This document shows positions 28,577-36,204 of a DNA stretch of 64,000 nucleotides, in pieces. This DNA comes from Leptolyngbya sp. FACHB-8 (GTDB lineage: Bacteria; Cyanobacteriota; Cyanobacteriia; Elainellales; Elainellaceae). The position numbers and the translations under genes are program-made. Each line of letters opens with the position of its first letter. Positions within the stretch are counted from its first letter, which is position 1. The notes below the pieces were generated by a model. The model was not told where the DNA came from. It made no database searches and worked only from the letters and a program-made list of their open reading frames with translations. The stretch is from assembly GCF_014695575.1 (NCBI RefSeq), contig NZ_JACJOO010000074.1, positions 62,001 through 126,000 of the forward strand, read 5' to 3'.

Positions 28577-28618
28577 AATCCCGACTTTGCCACACAAAAC
28601 GCTGGTAAAGCCGGGATT
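28577..28618 (+). terminator. Hairpin terminator after the YtxH-like gene
   Basis: A 16-base stem with two non-Watson-Crick positions (AATCCCGACTTTGCCA / TGGTAAAGCCGGGATT), followed by TTTTGGGTTT, 21 bases after the stop codon. Confidence 0.75.
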
Positions 28619-28662
28619 TTGGGTTTCGAGAATGCCCATTCCTCTCATAGGAGCCCTGCGGT

Positions 28663-29574
28663 ATGCGTGTCCGCATTGGAACGTTTAACGCTGAGAATTT
28701 ATTTGCCCGCTTTCGGTTTCGGGATCAGGTTCTCCCCATTGCCCCGACTCAGCCCAGTTGGACGAGTGATGAAACTCGCTACGCCCCTTTCTCGGAACCT
28801 CGCCACCGCATCACAGCCGAGGCCATGGGTGCTATTCGAGCTGACATCTTAGGGTTGCAGGAAATTGAGAACCTACCAACCTTACGGCTTTTTTTAAAGC
28901 AATTTACCCTCTGGATGCCTGCGGAGGGCTATCCCTATCCTCTTGTTATTGATGGGAATGATCCACGGCAGATTGATGTCGGCATTGTCAGCCGTTTTCC
29001 TTTAGGAGCCATTCGCACCCATCAATTTGACCGCACCCCCGAGGGAGCTCATATTTTCTCACGGGATTGCCTGGAGGTGGAAATTTGCCTACCCCACGGC
29101 AAAACATTGACGATTTTCGTCAATCATTTCAAATCCATGGCAGAGAACCGAGACAGCACCATGGCGATTCGTCAAACCCAAGCAAAACGGGTCGTGGAGA
29201 TTTTGCAGGAGCGGTTTGGCCCCGATCCAGGGGAGGCAGCCTGGGTGGTATTAGGAGATCTGAATGACTACCTCCCTTCCAAAGGCCTGGAACCTCTACT
29301 CAGCCAACCCTGGCTCGAAAATGTGCTGAATCGACTCCCATCAGCCGAGCGGTGGACCCATTACTTTGCTGAGCATGACACCTACAACCAGCTCGACTAT
29401 CTACTCCTGTCACGCTCTCTAGCAAAGGCTAACCCTACAGCATTGCCCGAAATCGAACGGCGAGGGATGCCTGGACGAGCGACGAAAATTAAGGAAGCTC
29501 GATTTAAAGGCGTGGGCCACCGTAACCCCAAAGCTTCGGATCACTGCCCGCTTGTGATCGAAATTGATATATAG
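28663..29574 (+). CDS. Endonuclease/exonuclease/phosphatase-fold protein
   Basis: 303 residues with the metal-dependent EEP fold. The motifs are RIGTFNAENLF at the N-terminus, ILGLQEIEN (metal-binding Glu), VNHFKSM (His), VVLGDLNDY (Asp/Asn) and the C-terminal ASDHCPLV with catalytic Asp-His. Members cleave phosphodiester or phosphate bonds in nucleic acids, lipids or inositol phosphates; the substrate is not predictable. There is no signal peptide. AGGAG lies 12 bases before the ATG. The stop codon is within the terminal repeat of the family B element. Confidence 0.9.
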   Translation: MRVRIGTFNAENLFARFRFRDQVLPIAPTQPSWTSDETRYAPFSEPRHRITAEAMGAIRADILGLQEIENLPTLRLFLKQFTLWMPAEGYPYPLVIDGNDPRQIDVGIVSRFPLGAIRTHQFDRTPEGAHIFSRDCLEVEICLPHGKTLTIFVNHFKSMAENRDSTMAIRQTQAKRVVEILQERFGPDPGEAAWVVLGDLNDYLPSKGLEPLLSQPWLENVLNRLPSAERWTHYFAEHDTYNQLDYLLLSRSLAKANPTALPEIERRGMPGRATKIKEARFKGVGHRNPKASDHCPLVIEIDI

Positions 29575-29666
29575 CGCTGTGCACGTTGGTTAAGTACGGT
29601 GATGTGGGGCACTTCGTGCCCCACATCACCGTTGCTGTACTTAACGCACTTGCACATTGCTATATA
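29569..29666. repeat. Family B hairpin repeat, copy B1
   Basis: About 98 bases with ends ATATAGCGCTGTGCAC and GTGCACATTGCTATAT-like (TTGCACATTGCTATATA). The core GATGTGGGGCAC-ttc-GTGCCCCACATC is framed by TTAAGTAC/GTACTTAA. An inverted copy lies at 44558-44654. The element overlaps the stop codon of the EEP gene. Confidence 0.88.
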
Positions 29667-30698
29667 AGGATAAACACCCAAGCCATGCGGTAGTTAAGCA
29701 GGCAGCGTAGGCTTGCGTTTATGCCGTACCGCACCAGATCGGAAAGGGTTATGGATGCGTCAGATTACCTCCGTGCTGGAGCCGTTGATGCGATCGCTAG
29801 ATTTAGTAGATTTTGACTCTTTTTTTGCTAATTTACGCTAGCAATAGAAGCAAGTCTTTTGCTCGATTTACCTTGGCTCTTTGCGATCCTTGAAACGAGC
29901 TTTTTATTGATGTCGTGGATCATCTCATATCACTTCGATGTGAAGAGACGCCTAATATTCTACATCCACCTAAGAAGGGCATAGAATATTAGGCGCTTCT
30001 TTAGATTGAAAAGACATTGGTGCTGTTTTAAGACTCTTTCCGGCCATATATAGGTGAGTACCTTTAGAACCTTAAAATGTAATCGACTGGACGGTAGCCT
30101 GAAAGTTTAGAACATGCGCTTTAACCGATCGCCCCAAAAACTACTACCAAAGTTAATTTCAAGCCATTACCTCTAAAACCGATCCGTTTCAGTGCCGAGC
30201 CTGTAAGGTTAATCAAGGGTAGAATTTTGCGCCTGAAAGGCAGGGAGTTAAGAAAAAACAAGTGTTCTTGTCCCATTTCTTAATGCTTACCCAGATTTAA
30301 GTTAAGGTTTTTGCTCTAATTACGTCCGGATCAGGATAGATTTTGAGGAAAGCTCATCGCCCTATTTATATAGACTAGGGCAGTAGTAGGGGGATAGCAC
30401 TTTACACTGTCTCTCGTTCCCTGCCTTAACCCCAAATAAATGTGAGTTGAAGGATCGGGATGTGATCAGAAAGGGGGCAGAGCTATCACCTGATACGTAT
30501 GATCAGTTGTGGAAAAAATAAACCCGGCAAAGGAAACTTTTGGGGTGCAATTGCATGATATTGAAACCCGGTAATTTTGTTTAGCGATCGCCAATTTTGT
30601 CGTTATTATTCTAGGTAAACGAATCTGACGAGCCGTCTGCCAGATTTTCGTCTCTGATGCCCACGTTGACCGCTTTAATTTTGATGAGGTAAAGCATC
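29667..30698. other. 1-kb intergenic region upstream of the SH3b gene
   Basis: No convincing coding frame. A perfect 15-base stem (29948-29962/29982-29996, ACGCCTAATATTCTA) followed by TTCTTT looks like a terminator of an unknown transcript. Further stems occur near 30250-30285 (TTAAGAAA/TTTCTTAA) and 30358-30385 (GCCCTA...TAGGGC). 30440-30580 is rich in G-runs and possible stems and could be a structured 5' leader of the SH3b gene; I could not match it to a known riboswitch. Confidence 0.45.
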
Positions 30699-32966
30699 AT
30701 GGAGTCCCTCGCCTATATCCACAATGCCGTTGCCTACGAAAGCAACGATCCTGTACCAGAGTTGCGACCGCTCCTGGCTGATTGGGAAATCCCTAGCTCT
30801 GCGTGGATTGCGACCTCCACATTAGTGATCACTCTACTAGTGACGGGAGTGCAGCAAGAGGCGATCGCAGCCGTTACCGGCGTTGTCCAAACGGGGGGCG
30901 CAACCCTCAACGTACGTAAGGCACCTGATGGGCCAATCGTCGGCACACTTCCCAACGGCTCTACCTTGCAATTGACCGGGCGCGCCCGAGATGGCTGGCT
31001 AGAACGAGCCGATGGCACCTGGGTTATGGCGCAATATGTGCAGCCACCGATGGATCAAGCTGCTGCTCCCAAGAGCGGCTCGCCCCAAGCAGCGCCCCAG
31101 GGCAACACAGCTCAGAGAACCACACCGGCGGGTGGTACAGCCCAGGCAGCACCTCAAAGCGGCAACACTTTCGTCGCCTATGCCCGCACTAACGGAGCTC
31201 CACTCAATGTGCGGAGTTCTCCCAATGGTGGTGTCATCAGTACAGTACCCAATGGCGGAGAGTTACGATTAACCGGGCGCAGCAGCAACGGCTGGCTAGA
31301 ACGCACCGATGGTACCTGGGTAGCTGCACGATTCGTTCATGATACTCCTCCAGGTCGTACCGCCGCGACGACCCCCAAAAACGATACTGCGGTTGCCACA
31401 AATCCCAGCCCTAGTGCAGCCCAGGGAGGTTCGACACGGGTAGGCTATGTCAGCACAGGGGGCAACCCCCTGAATTTCCGGAAATCTCCGGGGGGTGAAG
31501 TAGCAGGCCGTTTAGCCAATGGGACTCAGGTTGAACTGACAGGCCGAGAACAAAACGGGTTTCTAGAACGGACTGATGGTACCTGGGTGCAGGCTCAGTA
31601 TATCCAGTTCACTCCACCTGCGTCGCCCTCGCCTGCCCCTGCGGCATCAGCGTCGCCCAGCCCGGCTGCTCCAGCGTCGCCTGCCCCCGCAGCACCAGCG
31701 TCGCCTGCCCCTGCGGCATCAGCGTCGCCCAGCCCGGCTGCTCCAGCATCGCCTGCCCCCGCAGCATCAGCGTCGCCCAGCCCGGCTGCTCCAGCATCTC
31801 CGAGCCCAGCGGCCTCAGCATCGCCCAGATCGGCTCCTGCTACAGCTCAGTCCCCCAGACCGGCTGCCCCTCCCGCCCCAGCAGCACGCACCTCGGCTGC
31901 ACCAGCAGCAGCGCCCAGTCCAGCCAGTGCTTCCCAGGCTACGGTCAGAACCAACGGCACCCCACTGAACGTGCGCAGTTCTCCAGGAGGGGCGATTGTT
32001 GGCAGTTTACCCAACGGGAGCGTGATTGAGCTCAGCGGCCGACAGAGTGGCAGTTGGACCCAACGGAGCAACGGTACTTGGGTGGCCAGCCAGTTTATTG
32101 GTCCCCAAAGCAGTGGAAGTGATGCTTCAGTTGCCTTTGTACGCACTAATGGTAGCCCGCTGAATGTGCGCAGTTCACCGGACGGCGCTGTAGTAGGAAC
32201 CCTGCCCAATGGGGCACAGGTTGAGTTAACAGGTCGCCGCAGTGGCGAATGGGCACAACGGACCAACAGTACATGGATTTCTAGCAACTGGCTCTCAACC
32301 AGCGGCAGCGGTGGTAGTAGCGGCGGCAGCAGTGGTGGCGGCACCGGCAGCGATGCTAGCACAGCCTTCGTGCGGACCAATGGGACGCCGCTGAATGTAC
32401 GCAGTTCGCCCGGTGGAGCCGTCATTGGGACACTACCCAATGGTTCGCAGATCGAGCTGAGCGGTCGTCGGAGTGGCGAATGGGTACAACGCACCAACGG
32501 CACTTGGATCTCCGGCACTTGGATTTCCACGAGTGGTGGTGGCACGACCCCACCCCCGGATCAGGGTGGTGATGCCTCGACCGCGTTTGTAAGCACCAAT
32601 GGGACACCGTTGAATGTACGCAGTTCGCCGGGTGGAGCCGTTATCGGTACCTTACCGAGTGGTTCTCGGGTCGAGCTGAGCGGTCGCCGCAGTGGTGAGT
32701 GGGTACAACGGACCAATGGCACCTGGATCTCGGCCAACTGGATCTCCACCAGTGGTGGTAGTGATGGCGGTGTTGGCGGACCTGATGCGACTGCGGTCGT
32801 CACGACGAATGGAAACCCCTTACTGGTCCGGAGTTCGCCCGGTGGCAGCGTCATCGGCGAGTATGCCAATGGCACACGGATTACCCTCAATGGGCGCACA
32901 TCTGGAAACTGGGTTCAGCTGAATAATGGTGGTTGGGTTTCTGGTGACTGGGTGAGCCGGTTATAG
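30699..32966 (+). CDS. Eight-SH3b-domain cell-envelope protein
   Basis: 755 residues. The N-terminus MESLAYIHNAVAYE followed by a hydrophobic segment (about 36-60) is a start shared, as I recall, with cyanobacterial cell-wall proteins and probably anchors or exports the protein. Eight bacterial SH3 repeats follow, each with (T/S)NGxPLNVRSSPxG and LPNGxxxxLxGRxxGxWxxR. Three lie before and five after a Pro/Ala/Ser linker (about 305-405). A Gly/Ser-rich linker separates later repeats. SH3b domains bind peptidoglycan or surface polymers. No catalytic domain is present, so a scaffold or wall-binding role is inferred. Confidence 0.88.
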   Translation: MESLAYIHNAVAYESNDPVPELRPLLADWEIPSSAWIATSTLVITLLVTGVQQEAIAAVTGVVQTGGATLNVRKAPDGPIVGTLPNGSTLQLTGRARDGWLERADGTWVMAQYVQPPMDQAAAPKSGSPQAAPQGNTAQRTTPAGGTAQAAPQSGNTFVAYARTNGAPLNVRSSPNGGVISTVPNGGELRLTGRSSNGWLERTDGTWVAARFVHDTPPGRTAATTPKNDTAVATNPSPSAAQGGSTRVGYVSTGGNPLNFRKSPGGEVAGRLANGTQVELTGREQNGFLERTDGTWVQAQYIQFTPPASPSPAPAASASPSPAAPASPAPAAPASPAPAASASPSPAAPASPAPAASASPSPAAPASPSPAASASPRSAPATAQSPRPAAPPAPAARTSAAPAAAPSPASASQATVRTNGTPLNVRSSPGGAIVGSLPNGSVIELSGRQSGSWTQRSNGTWVASQFIGPQSSGSDASVAFVRTNGSPLNVRSSPDGAVVGTLPNGAQVELTGRRSGEWAQRTNSTWISSNWLSTSGSGGSSGGSSGGGTGSDASTAFVRTNGTPLNVRSSPGGAVIGTLPNGSQIELSGRRSGEWVQRTNGTWISGTWISTSGGGTTPPPDQGGDASTAFVSTNGTPLNVRSSPGGAVIGTLPSGSRVELSGRRSGEWVQRTNGTWISANWISTSGGSDGGVGGPDATAVVTTNGNPLLVRSSPGGSVIGEYANGTRITLNGRTSGNWVQLNNGGWVSGDWVSRL

Positions 32967-32993
32967 GTTACGGCGATCGCGCCACACCCCAGG

Positions 32994-33020
32994 AGAGCGT
33001 GGACTTTACGCCCACGCTCT
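32994..33020. terminator. Hairpin after the SH3b gene
   Basis: 9-base stem AGAGCGTGG/CCACGCTCT with a loop of 9, 27 bases after the stop codon. The T-run is poor. A second, larger hairpin follows at 33064-33130. Confidence 0.5.
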
Positions 33021-33063
33021 TGCAAAATTCAGCTCTCTTTTTGAGGCCAGGATAACGAATCCC

Positions 33064-33130
33064 ATAAAACCCGGATTTTTGTGTGGCAGCACAGGGGAGC
33101 CGTGCTTTCCACACAAAGTCCGGGTTTTAT
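33064..33130. repeat. Long imperfect hairpin
   Basis: Arms 33064-33086 and 33109-33130 (ATAAAACCCGGA...TCCGGGTTTTAT with TTGTGTGG/CCACACAA) enclose an inner stem GCACAGGGG/...GTGC. The right arm ends in GGGTTTTATTTTGT, giving a plausible terminator on the plus strand. Confidence 0.7.
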
Positions 33131-33162
33131 TTTGTACAAGATTCTCGGTGATGTATCAATAA

Positions 33163-33253
33163 CAGGACTTATGCATTTGTGTTGTAGGTGGGGTGCTTCG
33201 CACCCCACCCACAACACAAATGCACTATGGATAGCGGGCTTGTGTAAGTCCTG
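33163..33253. repeat. MITE-like repeat with AGGACTTA ends
   Basis: 91 bases with terminal inverted repeats CAGGACTTATGCA and TGTGTAAGTCCTG. The inner palindrome GCATTTGTGTTGTAGG...TTC...CCCACAACACAAATGC has tip GGTGC-ttc-GCACC. It ends seven bases before the next gene's ATG. Confidence 0.85.
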
Positions 33254-33259
33254 AATAGA

Positions 33260-35002
33260 ATGAGTGCAGCTAAGGCTGTATCTATCAAGTACGCATGCGT
33301 GGGGGATCACGCGTGGATTCAGGCATCCAGCATGGTTGAGTTTCAGACACTTTTGAGATGGGAGCATGATGGTGAGCGGGTCAGCAGCCATTCTTCCTAC
33401 TGGTATGAAGGGCGTTGTCCCTATCGAGGCACGTTGTTGCGGTTGCCACGAACGGCGTTGGTAGAGGCGATCGCTCACGAACTCATGCAACAGCTTGCGG
33501 ACGACCCCCGCTACTCTCGCGAGGGCAAAATGTATGGGGTGCTGCTTGTTGAAACGCCAACGGGACTTCAAGTCCTAAAGGCATTTTCTGGGCTGTTGAA
33601 TGGCGAGAGCCAGGTAGCAGGCTGGCTGCCTCCCATTCCAGGACGCGAACACGTTGCTCAGGAAGAAGCCCGTACCCTGAGCCAATTGGAAACGATTAAG
33701 CAGCATTTGTTGACCCTCCAACATCTGCCAGAACGACAGCAGTATGCAGGGCTAGTTGAGGAATTTGCAACTCAGTTACAGCAGCTATCGCAGCAGCAGC
33801 ACCCGAGAAAGCTGGAACGGCAGCAGCAACGGCAGATCGCACTCGACACTCTAGATGGTGAAGCCCTGGCGATCGCCCTTAACCATTTGGATGACCAGAG
33901 CCGCCGGGACGGTATTGAACGACGCAACCTTAAACGGCAACGGGATGAAGCATTGCGATCGCTCAAGCTCACCATCGAAGCAGCCGATGCCCGCATTCGG
34001 GAATTAAAACACGAGCGCAAAGCCTTATCCCAGCAGCTGCAAGCCCAGATGCATGCCGTCTACCGCCTCACGAATTTTGCCGGTCAATCCTTAACCTTGC
34101 AGGATGTGATCACCCACGGGGCAATTCCTACCGGAACAGGTGATTGCTGTGCCCCAAAACTTTTACATTACGCGGCAATTCAAGGTTATAAACCGCTATC
34201 AATGGCGGAGTTTTGGTGGGGGCCGTCGACATCCAACGGAGACAAAGTGCAGGGAGAGTTTTATGGAGCCTGTGCGGAACGATGCCAGCCATTGATGGGA
34301 TTTTTATTATCCGGGCTATCTGGAAAGGGCTCCTTCATGGCGGCGATCACAGGTGAGAAAAGTCGTGATGCCAACCAATCCCTTCACACGATATATACGG
34401 ATGAATGGTTAATCGCTATCAATAAACCGGCTGGATTGTTATCTGTGCCAGGGCGAAGCAGCGATCGCCAGGATAGCGTCCTCAGCCGTCTCCAATTATG
34501 CGAGGGAATGGGTCTGATTCCAGTCCATCGCCTCGACCAGGATACCTCTGGCATTCTCCTGTTAGCCCGTGATTTGGACACCTATCGTCATCTCAGCCGA
34601 CAGTTTCAGCAGCGGCAGGTTCACAAAGTATACGAAGCCCTACTTGTAGGCCATCCCGAAGCCGAGAAGAATGTGATTGAGTTACCCTTATGGGCGGATC
34701 CGAGCGATCGCCCCTACCAAAAAGTTGATGTGGAACGTGGAAAACCCAGTGTTACCCATGTCCAAATTATTAGACAGGATGCAACAACAACTCGTGTAGA
34801 ATTCATCCCCCTCACGGGGCGTACCCATCAACTACGAGTTCATGCCGCCCATCCAGAAGGGCTAGGGGCACCTATTTTGGGCGATCGCCTCTATGGAACA
34901 TCCTCACTTGACAAAAGACTCCACCTACATGCCAGAGAATTGCGTTTTCAGCATCCCCACTCTGGCAAATGGATTCATCTAAAAACTGAGACCCCATTTT
35001 AA
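33260..35002 (+). CDS. RluA-type pseudouridine synthase with long N-terminal extension
   Basis: 580 residues. The C-terminal ~210 residues are an RluA-family RNA pseudouridine synthase: IAINKPAGLLSVPG, the catalytic HRLDQDTSGILLLA block (aspartate), and GRTHQLRVHAAH. Target rRNA or tRNA uridine is unknown. The first ~370 residues are unusual. About 130-280 is a Gln/Arg/Glu-rich coiled coil, and 285-355 has GDCCAPKLLHYAAIQGYKPL and YGACAERCQPLMGFLL with paired cysteines that could bind metal. The stop codon is directly next to the A3 repeat, and the start is seven bases after another repeat. Confidence 0.88.
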   Translation: MSAAKAVSIKYACVGDHAWIQASSMVEFQTLLRWEHDGERVSSHSSYWYEGRCPYRGTLLRLPRTALVEAIAHELMQQLADDPRYSREGKMYGVLLVETPTGLQVLKAFSGLLNGESQVAGWLPPIPGREHVAQEEARTLSQLETIKQHLLTLQHLPERQQYAGLVEEFATQLQQLSQQQHPRKLERQQQRQIALDTLDGEALAIALNHLDDQSRRDGIERRNLKRQRDEALRSLKLTIEAADARIRELKHERKALSQQLQAQMHAVYRLTNFAGQSLTLQDVITHGAIPTGTGDCCAPKLLHYAAIQGYKPLSMAEFWWGPSTSNGDKVQGEFYGACAERCQPLMGFLLSGLSGKGSFMAAITGEKSRDANQSLHTIYTDEWLIAINKPAGLLSVPGRSSDRQDSVLSRLQLCEGMGLIPVHRLDQDTSGILLLARDLDTYRHLSRQFQQRQVHKVYEALLVGHPEAEKNVIELPLWADPSDRPYQKVDVERGKPSVTHVQIIRQDATTTRVEFIPLTGRTHQLRVHAAHPEGLGAPILGDRLYGTSSLDKRLHLHARELRFQHPHSGKWIHLKTETPF

Positions 35003-35132
35003 TTAACCTGAGTTCGGGTTAAGGGCGTTTTCGAGTGCCGCGCGTTGCGCGGCACTCGAAAACGCTCATTTTGGCGTGCGCTTTGCGCACGCCAAAATGA
35101 GCACTTCAGCTTATCCCGAACTGAGGTTAATT
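35003..35132. repeat. Family A double-hairpin repeat, copy A3
   Basis: Same orientation as A1: ends AACCTGAGTTCGGGTTAAG and CTTATCCCGAACTGAGGTT. The hairpin tips are GTGCCGCGC-gtt-GCGCGGCAC and GCGTGCGC-ttt-GCGCACGC. The outer stem bases differ from A1 and A2 on both arms together (CATTTTGG/CCAAAATG here, CTTATTGT/ACAATAAG in A1). Confidence 0.9.
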
Positions 35133-35177
35133 AGGACTTAGGGAACGCCTATCAAATCCGCTTGAATAACCAACCAT

Positions 35178-35219
35178 AAAAAGAGGTGGTGTCGCGCTGA
35201 GCGCCACACCACCTCTTTT
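35178..35219. terminator. Hairpin before the convergent IMPase-like gene end
   Basis: Stem AAAAGAGGTGGTGT-GCGC with one mismatch and loop TGA (tip GCGC-tga-GCGC), ending in CTCTTTTA. It lies between convergent genes ending at 35002 and 35282 and is probably a bidirectional terminator. Confidence 0.7.
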
Positions 35220-35281
35220 ATAAATGGGATTCGTCCTGGCAAAACTGGCCTAGCCAGTTCTGCCCCAAAATTCAAGGCCCG

Positions 35282-36088
35282 TTATCGTACAATTTCCTGA
35301 ACCAATGGGACAAACGTATCGACTTGTTTTTCCTGGTTCACAACCAGCGTAGGGTAAGGCTTTCGACCATAGTCCTCACCCGGCACCAGGGGAAAAATGG
35401 GATCATTGTTGAGAGCGTGCCAGGTTGCCCCAGCCGCCTGGGCGATCGCCCACACCGCTGCGATATCCCAAATCTTGGGCGTAGCCTCCACGCCACCCAG
35501 AGCCGCTCCCGCTGCCACTGTCAGCAAGTTATAGCTCGCCACACCCAGCATTCGAATCTTGCAGGGAAAAGGCTTTTGCATGACTGTTGTACTACGAGCA
35601 CAGAGGTTAAAGAGCTGATTACCGGACGGCTCTGCGGTGCTGGCATGAATCGGTTCACCATTACAAAACGCCCCCGTTGGCCCCGTTAAACCAGAGTTGC
35701 CATACCAGTAGCCATAAAAGTGGGCTCGGATGGGCGGCACATAAATATGACCAAACACAGGAGTGCCTTTGTACAGCAGCCCCAACGAAATTGCCCACAG
35801 GGGAATGCCCCGAGTGTAGTTCGTCGTGCCATCCACGGGATCGATCACCCAGCACCACTCCGTATCCGGAAAAACGTGAGTGGTTTCTTCACTGAGAACA
35901 CCGTGTTCGGGAAAGGCTTGGGCGATCGCCTGCCGCAGGGTTTCATCCGCCCACTGATCGGAACGAGTAACCAGGCTGCCGTCGTCTTTTTCAACACCCT
36001 GAACATGACCGAAGTCTTTCAGGAGTTGTTCGCCAACGGTGGTGGTCGTGGTTTGGGCGAAGGTTTGAATAGCGTTCCAGTCGGGCAT
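35282..36088 (-). CDS. Inositol-monophosphatase-family phosphatase
   Basis: 268 residues with the lithium-sensitive Mg-dependent phosphatase signatures: VLSEET (metal Glu), WVIDPVDGTTNYTRG (metal Asp pair) and KIWDIAAVWAIAQAAGA at the C-terminus. Family members hydrolyse inositol-1-phosphate, histidinol phosphate or nucleotide 3'-phosphates; specificity is undecided. There is no signal peptide. It is followed upstream on the same strand by the PucC-family gene, 116 bases away. Confidence 0.9.
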   Translation of the reverse strand: MPDWNAIQTFAQTTTTTVGEQLLKDFGHVQGVEKDDGSLVTRSDQWADETLRQAIAQAFPEHGVLSEETTHVFPDTEWCWVIDPVDGTTNYTRGIPLWAISLGLLYKGTPVFGHIYVPPIRAHFYGYWYGNSGLTGPTGAFCNGEPIHASTAEPSGNQLFNLCARSTTVMQKPFPCKIRMLGVASYNLLTVAAGAALGGVEATPKIWDIAAVWAIAQAAGATWHALNNDPIFPLVPGEDYGRKPYPTLVVNQEKQVDTFVPLVQEIVR

Positions 36089-36204
36089 GAGGATGGGCAG
36101 TGGTAAAGGGAACGTAGAAGCGTGGGTTAGGACGTGCTTTAAAGCTAGCGAAAGGGAGCATTATTTGTGCGCTATGGGCACAAAAACGGCTTGTCAGACA
36201 GGCC

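Noticed and set aside
30440-30580. Possible c-di-AMP (ydaO) riboswitch upstream of the SH3b gene
   Set aside because: Pieces like GGGGTG and CAGAGCTATCACC recall the motif, but they occur in the wrong order and the core CCGAATCCG-type and CTAACCTCGTA-type elements are missing. No call without a covariance search.
31576-32545. Frames on both strands over the SH3b gene's repeat tract
   Set aside because: They are out-of-frame translations of the low-complexity Pro/Ala/Ser DNA; the SH3b frame explains the region fully.
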